64,000 nt of DNA from Eggerthella lenta DSM 2243. Its GTDB lineage: Bacteria; Actinomycetota; Coriobacteriia; Coriobacteriales; Eggerthellaceae. The DNA lies in NCBI RefSeq assembly GCF_000024265.1, contig NC_013204.1, positions 124,001-188,000 on the forward strand. Direction: 5' to 3'. Positions within the stretch are counted from its first letter, which is position 1; each line of letters starts with the position of its first letter. The position numbers and the translations under genes were made by a program. The notes beneath the pieces were generated by a model. It saw only the letters and a program-made list of their open reading frames with translations, was not told where the DNA came from and did no database searches. Of this stretch, positions 1 to 7,764 are shown piece after piece.

Positions 1-516
1 TCGAACTTCATCCCTCTGATATTCATGATTCCCACCGCCATCGCGTTGGGCGTGATCGGGAACTACATGCCGCGTCGCAGTGTGAAGGGCAACGAGCTGA
101 CGGCCAAGAGCAAGGCGCTGCGCAACTGGCTGACCGACTTCTCGTCTCTTGACGAGCGTCCGCCCACCGACGTGAAGGTATGGGGCGAGTTCATGGTGTA
201 CGCCTACCTGTTCGGCGTGGCCGACCAGGCCATCAAGCAGCTGCAAACCACCATGCCGCAGCTGTTCGAGTACGACGGATCTATGGGCATGACGTACATG
301 CCTTGGTGGTTCTGGTACACGGGAGGCCATACGGCTGCCGGCTCAGCGATGCCTTCGGTTAGCGACATGCTGCAAACGTCGATGACGAACACGATGTCAA
401 CGGCTCAGGCGGCGCTTTCGGGCGCTAGCGGGAACTTCTCCAGCGGCGGTGGATTCGGCGGCGGCTTCTCAGGCGGCGGCGGAGGCGGCTTCGGCGGCGG
501 AGGCGGCGCCCGGTAA
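1..516 (+). CDS. DUF2207 family membrane protein, C-terminal part
   Basis: The reading frame is open from the first base, so the gene starts before the window and only about 171 C-terminal residues are visible. The start resembles the end of a membrane segment (IPLIFMIPTAIALGVIG), followed by a soluble stretch containing a WGEFMVYAYLFGVA segment typical of DUF2207 predicted membrane proteins. The last 30 or so residues are almost pure glycine with some serine and phenylalanine, the GGGFGGG tail usual for this family. The molecular role of DUF2207 proteins is not established. A hairpin terminator follows 16 bases after the stop codon, so this is the last gene of its transcript. Family assignment is by recognition of the tail and the WGE-FMVYA region. 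Confidence 0.75.
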   Translation, partial: SNFIPLIFMIPTAIALGVIGNYMPRRSVKGNELTAKSKALRNWLTDFSSLDERPPTDVKVWGEFMVYAYLFGVADQAIKQLQTTMPQLFEYDGSMGMTYMPWWFWYTGGHTAAGSAMPSVSDMLQTSMTNTMSTAQAALSGASGNFSSGGGFGGGFSGGGGGGFGGGGGAR

Positions 517-532
517 ACCAGGCAGGAACGAA

Positions 533-561
533 CGCGGCCCCGGCAAGGGGTCGCGTTTTTT
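533..561 (+). terminator. Intrinsic terminator after DUF2207 gene
   Basis: A 9-bp stem (cgcggcccc with ggggtcgcg, one G-T pair) around a 5-base loop is followed by a run of six T. It lies 16 bases past the stop codon of the upstream gene. Confidence 0.85.
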
Positions 562-688
562 GTGCGCGTATCCGCGAACGAGGTTCCACGTTGCCATCCG
601 ATGGGCGAGCGGAGCGCACCTGGCGTCCGGAGCGAAGGCGCGAAGCGCCGGAGCATGAACAAGCACGGGCTGGCCGTGTGCGCCACCG

Positions 689-734
689 CTGTCATCCTTC
701 GACTCCGGCCCGCGGCCTCCGCTCAGGATGACAG
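689..734. repeat. Small palindromic intergenic repeat
   Basis: Arms ctgtcatcc and aggatgacag face each other around a GC-rich centre (gactccggcccgcggcctcc). It has the look of a dispersed REP-like palindrome. No second copy was found in this window, so its repetitive nature is inferred. Confidence 0.45.
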
Positions 735-889
735 GGCCTGCTAGTCAGAATGAACATGACTTAAAACATCATGGACAAAAGCATGACTTTTCGGTAGTTT
801 TCCAAGGGAAAACCAGCAGAGTGGAAAAGGAGCCTGGAAGAAACCCCAGGTAAACGGAACGCCTCTTGTCGCGCGCCAAAGCAAAACTA

Positions 890-2388
890 GGTAGCGTCCC
901 GAAAGTTGGTGTATCAATCCGTTTCTGGAGGGCGGGCGAAGCCTGCCCGAGAAAAACGGACATCGTCTAGAATCGTCAATCACCACAAAAGACAGATTCG
1001 AAGGAAGGCGATGCCCGCTATGGACACTCTACTATTCAACGACCCCGAAGTGAAGGGGCTCGCGTTCGCGATCCTCGAGGAATGCACCGACCTGCAGGCC
1101 TTCGGGCGCAGGATGCTCGAGCTCCTGGCGAACGCCGCGATGTCGGCGAAGGCCGACGAGGCGTGCAACGCCCCCTACGGGGAGCGCGACGAGGGGCGCG
1201 TCAACTCGCGCAACGGCTACCGGGAGCGGGGGCTCTCGACCGCCGCGGGCGACGTCACCCTCAAGATTCCGAAGCTGCGCCGAGGCTCGTTCTTCCCCGA
1301 GGACCTGATCGAGCGCTACTGCAGGGTGGACCGGGCGCTCGTCGCGGCGGTGGCCGAGATGTACGTCATGGGGATATCGACGCGCAAGGTGGAGGCCGTC
1401 GCGGGCGAGCTCGGCGTGAGGTCGATGTCGAAGTCGCAGGTGTCGCGCCTGTGCGAGTGCCTGGACGCCGAGGTGGACGCGTTCAGGAGGCAGCGCTTCG
1501 ACGGGGTGCGCTTCGCCTACCTGTGGCTCGACGCCACCTACGTGAAGTGCCGCGTGGAGGGGCGCTCGGCGTCCCAGGCCGTCGTGACCGCGATCGGGCT
1601 CGACGACACGGGCCACAAGCGCTTCGTCGGCGTGGACTGCGTGGACACGGAGAGCCACGCCGGGTGGAAGGCGTTCCTCTCCGGCCTGAGGGCGCGCGGC
1701 GTCGACGGCGTGCGCCTCGTCGTCTCGGACGCCCACGAAGGGCTCGCGAAGGCGATAGCCGAGACGTTCCAAGGAGCGGCCTGGCAGCGCTGCGTCACGC
1801 ACCTCATGCGCAACGTGGCGGGCCGCATCCACAGGAAGGACGACCAGAGAAAGGCGCGCGAGGCCATGAAGGCCGTCTTCGCGCAGAAGAGCCCCGTCCT
1901 CGTGCGGGCGTGCTACCAAGAGGCGACCGAGGAGGTGCTGAAGATCTCGAGGGCGGCCGGAAACGTGCTCTTGGAGGCCGAGGAGGCGGCGCTCGCCTAC
2001 CTGGCGTTCCCGGCCACGCACCGCACCAAGATCCGCACCAACAACGTCCAGGAGAGGGCCAACCGCGAGATCAAGCGCAGGACGCGCGTCGTGCAGGGGT
2101 TCCCCTCGCGCGAGTCGCTCATCCGCCTGGTGGGAGCGGCGCTCATCGAGGCCGACGAGGAGTGGTCGGCGCGCTGCGTCATCTCCAGGCCCTCGCTCGC
2201 GCACGCCTGGAAGGCCCAGGAGCGCGAGGCCCCCGGCGAGGCCGAGGTGCTCGCCGCCCGCGAGGCGGCGCGCAAGATCATAGGGAGCGCCATTGACCCG
2301 AAGGAGGACGAAGGCTAAGATTCACCTCGCAAGGGTGCCGGCGATTCTCCGGCGATGGCCCTGATACACCACGATTCGGGACGCGGCC
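890..2388 (+). mobile_element. IS256-family insertion sequence, complete
   Basis: A 1499-bp element carries one transposase gene. Its ends are imperfect inverted repeats: left gg-ta-gcgtcccgaa-agt-tggtgtatca and right (reverse complement) gg-cc-gcgtcccgaa-tcg-tggtgtatca. The element is bracketed by an 8-bp direct repeat CAAAACTA at 882-889 and 2389-2396. Length, inverted ends and 8-bp duplication match the IS256 family. The intact transposase frame and identical target duplication suggest a fairly recent insertion. Confidence 0.88.
1011..2318 (+). CDS. IS256-family (mutator type) transposase
   Basis: This DDE transposase would cut and join the ends of the surrounding element. The 435-residue length is slightly above the usual 400 for IS256 transposases. 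The three catalytic acidic residues lie in recognisable settings: Asp in LWLDATYVK, Asp in VVSDAHEGL, and Glu in NNVQERANREIKRR near residue 350. The N-terminal half has the family's NGYRER and LKIPKLRRGSFFP segments. The ATG at 1011 was preferred to in-frame codons upstream because aaggaagg precedes it by a few bases. The gene fills almost all of the element between the inverted repeats. The frame is uninterrupted, so the element may still be active. Confidence 0.92.
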   Translation: MPAMDTLLFNDPEVKGLAFAILEECTDLQAFGRRMLELLANAAMSAKADEACNAPYGERDEGRVNSRNGYRERGLSTAAGDVTLKIPKLRRGSFFPEDLIERYCRVDRALVAAVAEMYVMGISTRKVEAVAGELGVRSMSKSQVSRLCECLDAEVDAFRRQRFDGVRFAYLWLDATYVKCRVEGRSASQAVVTAIGLDDTGHKRFVGVDCVDTESHAGWKAFLSGLRARGVDGVRLVVSDAHEGLAKAIAETFQGAAWQRCVTHLMRNVAGRIHRKDDQRKAREAMKAVFAQKSPVLVRACYQEATEEVLKISRAAGNVLLEAEEAALAYLAFPATHRTKIRTNNVQERANREIKRRTRVVQGFPSRESLIRLVGAALIEADEEWSARCVISRPSLAHAWKAQEREAPGEAEVLAAREAARKIIGSAIDPKEDEG

Positions 2389-2590
2389 CAAAACTACGGA
2401 AAAGTGCCTGTTTTTGTCCATGACTCTTTAAGTAATATATAGAAGCGCACGAAACCAGGGCGTACGGAAGAGAAACTCGGCCGGCTTTTCGGACGCAGGA
2501 AGCATCGGCTTTTGAGCGCCCTTCGCCGCGGCGTTCCTGCGAAACATCCCGGCTTTCGAGCTTCTTCCTGCCGGAATACTCTCCGATTGA

Positions 2591-3067
2591 CGATACGCCA
2601 AGCCGCTGGTGTCGGCGCTGCTGTTCGCGGTGCACATCGTGTACGTGTCGAAGTTCTCGGGGACGAACGACGTGCTGGTGCTCACGGTGATGCAGTTCTT
2701 CATCGGCGGCGCGTGCGGCGTGGCGTGCGGCGCCTGCTTCGAGACGCTCTCTCCCGCGTGGGCCCTCACGCCCGAGTTCTTCTGGAACATGGCCTACCTG
2801 GTCATCTTCGCGTCGTGCGTGGCGCTGGTCATCCAGAACGTGGCGCTGGCGCATGTGCCGCCCGCGCAGGCGTCGCTGTTCCTCCGTCTGGAATCGGTGT
2901 TCGGCGTGCTGTTCAGCGTGCTTCTGTACGGTGAGCAGGTGGGGCTCAAGCTGATCGTGGGATTCGTGCTGATCTTCGGCGCCATCCTGGTCAGCGAGAT
3001 GTTCCCCCTGAAACGCAAGGACGTTGCAACCAATCAACTGGAAGCGGTGCCGGTCGAGCTGCCATGA
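2591..3067 (+). pseudogene. EamA/DMT-family transporter, 5'-truncated remnant
   Basis: The frame encodes about 155 residues that match only the second half of a 10-helix drug/metabolite (EamA) transporter: four or five hydrophobic segments, with the closing RLESVFGVLFSVLLYGEQ and VGFVLIFGAILVSEMFP motifs of the second EamA repeat. A stop codon (2588-2590) lies just before the preserved region, and the first EamA repeat is absent upstream. What lies there instead is the interrupted palindromic element and about 160 bp that could not be assigned. A GTG at 2609 could start a shortened protein, but a functional half-transporter is unlikely. The gene probably lost its 5' half through the rearrangements just upstream. 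Confidence 0.7.
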
Positions 3068-3106
3068 TACAATTGCTCCCAATGTGTGCAGTAAGGGAGG
3101 AACCTC

Positions 3107-3622
3107 ATGGCAGAAAAAGACAACATCGTGCTCATCGGCATGCCCGGCGCCGGCAAATCTACCCTCGGCATCGTGCTGGCGAAGATCTTGAACTACGACT
3201 TCATCGACGCCGACCTCGTCATCCAGAACAGCTGCGACAAGACGCTGCAGAAGCTCATCGACGCGTGCGGTCCCGAGGGCTTCATCCAGGTGGAGAACGA
3301 GATTCTGCGCGAGCTGAACGCGTCGAAGTCCATCATCGCCACGGGCGGCTCGGCCGTGTACTCCGACGAGGCCATGAAGCATCTCGCCGAGATCGGGACC
3401 ATCGTGTATCTGAAGATCACGTACGACCAGCTGGTCAGCCGTCTGAGCGACCTGCAGGAGCGCGGCGTGGTGCTGAAGGGAGGCATCGGCATGAGCCTGC
3501 GCGAGCTGTACGACGAGCGTCTGCCGCTGTACGAGCAGTACGCCGAAGTCACCGTCGACGTGAACGACCTGTCCATCACCGCCGCCGCCCGCAAAGTGGC
3601 CGACGCCCTGAAGCAAGCGTAA
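3107..3622 (+). CDS. aroK: Shikimate kinase
   Basis: The 171-residue protein would phosphorylate shikimate with ATP in the chorismate (aromatic amino acid) pathway in the cytoplasm. The Walker A loop is GMPGAGKST at residues 12-20. It is followed by the FIDAD segment that holds the shikimate-binding Asp, the conserved ATGGSAVYS loop (GGG-type in other family members), and an ERLPLYEQYA segment near residue 140 matching the R-xxLY-xxxA end of the lid region. Length is normal for the family. The ATG at 3107 has gggagg about 10 bases upstream. The gene appears monocistronic: a repeat and a hairpin follow it and no other aromatic-pathway gene is nearby. Confidence 0.9.
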   Translation: MAEKDNIVLIGMPGAGKSTLGIVLAKILNYDFIDADLVIQNSCDKTLQKLIDACGPEGFIQVENEILRELNASKSIIATGGSAVYSDEAMKHLAEIGTIVYLKITYDQLVSRLSDLQERGVVLKGGIGMSLRELYDERLPLYEQYAEVTVDVNDLSITAAARKVADALKQA

Positions 3623-3629
3623 TCGAAAA

Positions 3630-3718
3630 TGAGACAAAGGGAATGAGACAAAGGAACGGAGATGCCGTCTCGTGTCGATCTCGTGTGAGACACCAACCCC
3701 GTCCCTAGTGTCTCACCC
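3630..3718. repeat. Degenerate copy of the dispersed gagacaaaggg repeat
   Basis: Contains aatgagacaaagg twice and, facing it, gtgagacacc with a gtgtctca end, making an imperfect palindrome. It is related in sequence to the better-preserved elements at 34745-34851 and 38234-38335. Confidence 0.55.
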
Positions 3719-3737
3719 GGCGTCTCGTCCAAGCAAG

Positions 3738-3773
3738 AAAACGCCCCGCAGCTCGTTACAAGCTGCGGGGCGT
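3738..3773 (-). terminator. Terminator of the pilus operon
   Basis: A 13-bp perfect stem (acgccccgcagct with agctgcggggcgt) lies 31 bases beyond the pilT stop. Read on the minus strand it is followed by ttttcttg. It may also act weakly on the plus strand for aroK. Confidence 0.8.
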
Positions 3774-3803
3774 TGTCGTTGCTGGTCGAAGCGCGATGCG
3801 GCT

Positions 3804-4877
3804 CTACAGGCCTTCTGTTTCGAAGCGCTTCTCAAGCGCCTCTTGATGGATGCTGTACTGCAGCGCCATCTCTTTTGCTACGCGTCCGCTCTTCACGAGA
3901 TCGAACAAGCTCTGATCCATCGTGCGCATGCCCTCGGCACCGCCCGAGGCGATGGCGCTGTCCAGCTGATGCGTCTTCTCCTCGCGAATAAGGTTGCGGA
4001 TTGCTGTGTTCGTGATCATGATCTCGAAGGCCGGCGCCGTGCCGCCGTCGACGGTGGGCACAAGCTGCTGCGACACGATTGCCTGCAGCACCATGGACAG
4101 CTGAATGCGGATTTGGCGCTGCTGCGAAGCGGGGAAGGCGTCGATGATGCGATCCACCGTGCCCGCGGCGCCCGTAGTGTGCAGCGTAGAGAACAGCAGC
4201 TGCGCCATCTCGGCCGCAGTCACCGCAGTGCCGATGGTGTCCTGGTCGCGCATCTCGCCCAGCAGGATGACGTCAGGGCTCTCGCGCATGGCCGAGCGCA
4301 GGGCCTCGCTGTACGTTGCCACGTCGGTGGGCACTTCGCGCTGCGTGACGATGCAGGTGCCGTGCTTGTGCACGTACTCGATGGGGTCTTCCATCGTGAT
4401 GATGTGGCCGGAACGTTCATGGTTCAAGCGGTCGATGATGCATGCCAGCGTCGTGGACTTGCCGGCGCCCGCCGGGCCGGTGACCAGCACGAGCCCCTTC
4501 TGGAACTTGGCCAGGCGCAGCACCTCGTCGGGGATGTGGAATTCCGCCGGATCGGGCAGGCCGAAGGGGATGACGCGGATGACCGCTCCGTACGAACCGC
4601 GCTGACGGAAGACGTTCGCGCGGAAGCGCCCGATGCCGGGCAGGGCGAACGAGAAGTCGTCGTCGTGATTGCCGTTCTGCATGAAGGTGTCCATGTTGCG
4701 GCCAGATGCCTCGTAGATGGCTCCGACGAAGGCCTCGGTGTCGGCCGGCTTGAACGGTGCCGAATCCAGTCGAACCTGGCGGCCGCTCACGCTGTACGCC
4801 AAAGGAAGTCCTGCGATAATGAAGACGTCGGATGCCTTCGCGTCCACCATCTCTTGCAAGAGCTGCTCCAGTTTCAT
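3804..4877 (-). CDS. pilT: Type IV pilus retraction ATPase PilT
   Basis: This 357-residue hexameric ATPase would power pilus retraction from the cytoplasmic face. Seen in order: an N-terminal PAS-like domain, Walker A GPAGAGKST at about residue 132, the Asp box MEDPIEYVHKH, Walker B with VILLGEMRD, and the His box STLHTTGA. The late AIRNLIREEKTHQL segment matches the AIRNLIRE signature that separates PilT from the assembly ATPase PilB. The start at 4877 (MKLEQLLQEMV) has aggag upstream, and a longer in-frame extension has no homologous look. It is the last gene of a minus-strand pilus operon. No PilB homologue is present in the window. Confidence 0.9.
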   Translation of the reverse strand: MKLEQLLQEMVDAKASDVFIIAGLPLAYSVSGRQVRLDSAPFKPADTEAFVGAIYEASGRNMDTFMQNGNHDDDFSFALPGIGRFRANVFRQRGSYGAVIRVIPFGLPDPAEFHIPDEVLRLAKFQKGLVLVTGPAGAGKSTTLACIIDRLNHERSGHIITMEDPIEYVHKHGTCIVTQREVPTDVATYSEALRSAMRESPDVILLGEMRDQDTIGTAVTAAEMAQLLFSTLHTTGAAGTVDRIIDAFPASQQRQIRIQLSMVLQAIVSQQLVPTVDGGTAPAFEIMITNTAIRNLIREEKTHQLDSAIASGGAEGMRTMDQSLFDLVKSGRVAKEMALQYSIHQEALEKRFETEGL

Positions 4878-4887
4878 CGTGCTTCTC

Positions 4888-5352
4888 CTATCGTGTTTGC
4901 GCGGCGCCCGACCAGAGCGTGGCACCCGGGCCGTCGTTCGTCCACTGCGTTGTCGCTTTCCATTGGCTGATCTCGTATGTTGCGTTCGCGGTGATGGTTA
5001 ATTCCACGTCAAGCGTGCGCCCGCTGGAGGAGGCGAACGTCATGAGCACTCTCGACCCGTCGCGCTGCGCGTCGGCCGGCAGCGCCTCGTCCACGGCGGC
5101 AAGCGCTTCGTCCAGACCGCCTCCGGAGGCTCGCACGTCTTCCAGAGCCGCGTCGATGACGGCCACCGCGCTTTGAGCGGCTTGCTCGTTCTGGTAAGTA
5201 TCGTTGGTGAACAGGGCCTGTTTCTCGGCGGCGGAATACGTCGCTTGCGCGGTGGTAGCCGAAAGCACGGCCATCACGGCCAGGCACAAGATGATGACCA
5301 ACGTGAACAGGCTGATGGGGCCGATACGAACGCTGCCGTTGGTGCTGTTCAT
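4888..5352 (-). CDS. Pilin-like membrane protein (minor pilin candidate)
   Basis: A 154-residue protein has one N-terminal hydrophobic helix (FTLVIILCLAVMAVLSATTAQ) followed by a soluble domain, the layout of a pilin or pseudopilin, although a clean prepilin cleavage site with Glu at position 5 is not seen. Its start overlaps the previous stop by four bases (5349-5352), and pilT begins 10 bases after its stop, so it is translationally coupled within the pilus operon. The role as a minor pilin is inferred from topology and context; no named family was recognised. Confidence 0.7.
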   Translation of the reverse strand: MNSTNGSVRIGPISLFTLVIILCLAVMAVLSATTAQATYSAAEKQALFTNDTYQNEQAAQSAVAVIDAALEDVRASGGGLDEALAAVDEALPADAQRDGSRVLMTFASSSGRTLDVELTITANATYEISQWKATTQWTNDGPGATLWSGAAQTR

Positions 5353-5813
5353 CGCTGCACCCCCTCGTTCGACACGTAGCGAGCCGTGTCTATCTGGTAG
5401 GTTGCTTCTCCGCCGCAAGATACGTAGATGTGGGCGGTGTAAAGCGTGCCACCCGGTTGGCTCTGGGCTTCCACGATGCGCGTCAAGTCGTACACGCTCT
5501 TGTCGAGGACGTCGATCGGCCCCTCGGGTTGTACCAGCTGGCCGTCGACGAGGACGTACTCTCCTCCCGTGTTGCCGCTGGTCGGATCGGCCGCGAACGC
5601 TTCGGCGTCGTTCGATGCGAGGATGATGGCGTTCGACAGGCGGTCGGCTTCGATGCTTCGTTCGTGCGCTCCGGCGATCACCTGCATGATCACGGCAAGC
5701 GACGCAATGAGAAACACCAGGAGCACAAGCGCCTCCACGATGAAAGCCGCGCCGTGCCAGGGTCGACGGTCGTGATCGTTGCCGCGGCGCAGGCGGGAAA
5801 GGTCGATGCCCAT
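5349..5813 (-). CDS. Prepilin-like protein
   Basis: A 154-residue protein starts with a basic leader (about 21 residues) ending RRPWHG, then AFIVEALVLLVFLIASLAVI. A Gly before a hydrophobic helix with Glu at position 5 (G-AFIVE) is the classic type IV prepilin cleavage signature, so PilD-type processing between Gly and Ala is expected. A soluble domain with a few Cys and Tyr residues follows. It overlaps the upstream gene by one base and the downstream gene by four. Its major or minor status in the fibre cannot be told from sequence. Confidence 0.78.
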   Translation of the reverse strand: MGIDLSRLRRGNDHDRRPWHGAAFIVEALVLLVFLIASLAVIMQVIAGAHERSIEADRLSNAIILASNDAEAFAADPTSGNTGGEYVLVDGQLVQPEGPIDVLDKSVYDLTRIVEAQSQPGGTLYTAHIYVSCGGEATYQIDTARYVSNEGVQR

Positions 5814-6337
5814 CAGGCACCTCCTCTTACGCTGCGCAGGGCAACCGAGGTGGAGCCTTGGTCGGTGTGCACGGTCAGCAGGCCGTCGGTGTAGGTGAAG
5901 TCGAAGGTGGAAGACCTCACGATCTCCCGAGCCTTCTCGGGCGTGAACGCCGTTCCGGCGCGCGTGTACTCTTCCACGATTGCCCCCTGGTAGGCGTACA
6001 AACGCGTCTCGTAGTCGCCGTTGCCCAGGTGTTCGGTCAGCACGAGCGCCAGCCCTTCGGGACCGTCGGCCACGCCTACGGCGTCGGTCCCGTCGGTGGC
6101 TCGGATGGAGTTCGCGATCAACGACAGCCCCAGTCGGGTATTGTCAGAGGAAGAGCGCACATCGTTCGCTGCGCGGTAGGCGCTCGTGCCCACCAGAAGC
6201 GCCAGCAGCAGGAACAGCGCGATGACGGCGAACAGCAGCGTGATGAACGCCCGTCCGCGCGCCTTTCCATCGCGGGCTTCGGAGCTGCGGTTGGACCCTG
6301 TCGCCTGGATCAGCGTTTGCACCATATCGCCCCTCAT
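5813..6337 (-). CDS. Pilin-like membrane protein with one TM helix
   Basis: A 174-residue product has a basic leader (about 30 residues) and a strong hydrophobic helix, AFITLLFAVIALFLLLALLV, then a soluble domain. The start chosen at 6337 makes an ATGA overlap with the stop of the upstream gene; an alternative ATG lies at 6325. The GRAFITLLF junction resembles a prepilin site but lacks the Glu at position 5. Assignment as a minor pilin rests on operon position and topology. No homologous family was recognised beyond that. Confidence 0.68.
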   Translation of the reverse strand: MRGDMVQTLIQATGSNRSSEARDGKARGRAFITLLFAVIALFLLLALLVGTSAYRAANDVRSSSDNTRLGLSLIANSIRATDGTDAVGVADGPEGLALVLTEHLGNGDYETRLYAYQGAIVEEYTRAGTAFTPEKAREIVRSSTFDFTYTDGLLTVHTDQGSTSVALRSVRGGA

Positions 6338-6660
6338 TTCGCCAACACCACGACGTTCGGCATGACGTTGTCGGCGAACACCTCGTACGTGATCGCGTAG
6401 TCGGAGCGATTCACGACCAACCCGTAGTTCTCCTCGAGATAGGCGAGCGACGAGGGGTATGCGCCCTCGATGGCGCAGCACTGCTTCGCGCTGTTCAAGA
6501 TGGCGTTGCGCACCGACAGCTCGCCTTGCTCGCGCAGCGATGCTCCGATGGCGTTCGAGGAAAGCCAGACGAGCATGACGACCAGCACGATGGCGAGCAA
6601 TCCGGCCATGCGCTTACGGGTGCGCCTCCTGATTTCCTGTTTGGTCAGCTCGTGGTACAT
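6334..6660 (-). CDS. Small pilus-operon membrane protein
   Basis: A 108-residue protein has a very basic N terminus (KQEIRRRTRKR), one membrane helix (MAGLLAIVLVVMLVWLSSNA) and a short soluble tail with a CC pair. The start is 4 bases after the stop of the pilC-like gene, indicating an operon. The shape suggests a pilin-like subunit or assembly factor; no family was recognised. Confidence 0.65.
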   Translation of the reverse strand: MYHELTKQEIRRRTRKRMAGLLAIVLVVMLVWLSSNAIGASLREQGELSVRNAILNSAKQCCAIEGAYPSSLAYLEENYGLVVNRSDYAITYEVFADNVMPNVVVLAK

Positions 6661-6664
6661 GGGA

Positions 6665-7717
6665 CTAGCCGATCGATCCCATGATGCCGATGAGCGGGAG
6701 CATGACCGCGATGAGCGTAGCCCCCACGCCCACGGTGAGGAACGCGGCCAGCGTGGGCTCGACGCTGTCGATAAGACCGTCGAGGCGCACGATAGAGTCG
6801 TCGAAGAACGTGTCAGACAGGCTTGCCAGCACGGTTTCCAAGCTGCCAGAGCGCGTGCCCACGACCAGCATGCGGGCGTAGATGGGCTCGAAGACGTTGT
6901 TGTCGAAGATGGCTTGCGCGAGGCTCTTGGCCTGGGCGGGATCCGTCATCTGCATCCGCACCGCTTCCAGCTGGGATTTCAAGTTCCCATGGTCCACCAT
7001 GGCCACGGCCTTCTCCATAGCGGTATCGGTGTCCACGCCGGCAGCTACGAACGTGGCGAGCGCCGCGGTGAACCGACTAACGGCCATCTGGCGCATAGGT
7101 CCGCGCGTGAGGGGCGCCTTTTCGAACAGGCGCAGCAAGCGCTGGCGCCCTGCCGCCGAGCGGCCGGCCAGCACGCCCAGCACTACGAGCACGGTGCACA
7201 GCAGCGTAACGCCCAGAGCGATCCAGCCTATGATGATGGAAGCGTTCACGTATCCGAAGGAGCCGGCCGTCAAGTTGCCGGTGAGGCCATGGTACACATC
7301 CACGAACACGGGTAGAATCACGATGACGGTGAACAGCAGGATTGCCGACATGACGCACAGCAGCGCAGCCGGGTAGGCGATCGCGTTCTTTATCTTGGCG
7401 TACAGGCGATCTTCCTCGTCGTAGTATCTCGCCAAGCTCCACAGCACGTTCTCTAAGCGGCCCGCGTGCTCGCCTGCGCCCACCATGTCGACGACGTGGG
7501 AGGGGAAACATCCTGAATCGTCCATTGCGAGCGCCAGGGGCTTGCCGACGATGAGTTCTTTGTATACGTCGTCGCACGCGCGTTTGAACGCGGCGTCTTC
7601 CATGTTCTCGCCCAGCAGAAAGACGGCTTCGTCCATCTGGATGCCGGCGGAGTGCATGACGGCGACGCTTTCGCAGAAGGCGGAAACAGCGCTGCTCTCA
7701 AGCATCTTCGTGGCCAT
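6665..7717 (-). CDS. pilC: Type IV pilus inner-membrane platform protein (PilC / GspF family)
   Basis: The 350-residue protein would form the polytopic platform on which pilin subunits are assembled. It has the duplicated T2SSF architecture: a cytoplasmic helical domain with the E-x-AG-xLxxxL type segment (GAGEHAGRLENVLWSLARYY), two closely spaced membrane helices around residues 120-200, a second helical domain (GTRSGSLETVLASLSDTF) and a final membrane helix (LTVGVGATLIAVMLPLIGIMG). It is somewhat shorter than the usual 400 residues. It is the first pilus gene of the operon, 47 bases downstream of a transglutaminase-like lipoprotein gene. Confidence 0.85.
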   Translation of the reverse strand: MATKMLESSAVSAFCESVAVMHSAGIQMDEAVFLLGENMEDAAFKRACDDVYKELIVGKPLALAMDDSGCFPSHVVDMVGAGEHAGRLENVLWSLARYYDEEDRLYAKIKNAIAYPAALLCVMSAILLFTVIVILPVFVDVYHGLTGNLTAGSFGYVNASIIIGWIALGVTLLCTVLVVLGVLAGRSAAGRQRLLRLFEKAPLTRGPMRQMAVSRFTAALATFVAAGVDTDTAMEKAVAMVDHGNLKSQLEAVRMQMTDPAQAKSLAQAIFDNNVFEPIYARMLVVGTRSGSLETVLASLSDTFFDDSIVRLDGLIDSVEPTLAAFLTVGVGATLIAVMLPLIGIMGSIG

Positions 7718-7764
7718 GTCCTACGCGCTCCTTTTGTCTCGTGCTGCTACGTGTATCGTCATAA

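Larger units (their letters stand above)
759..2433. repeat. MITE-like palindromic element split by the IS256 insertion
   Basis: The outer arms at 759-803 and 2389-2433 are imperfect inverted repeats: both carry acttaaa, catggacaaaa, an acttttc block and gtagtttt in the same order when one is reverse-complemented. Removing the insertion sequence (890-2388) and one 8-bp target duplication would restore an element of about 168 bp with arms of about 45 bp and no coding capacity. That size and shape fit a miniature inverted-repeat element. No target duplication of the outer element itself was found. Confidence 0.6.
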
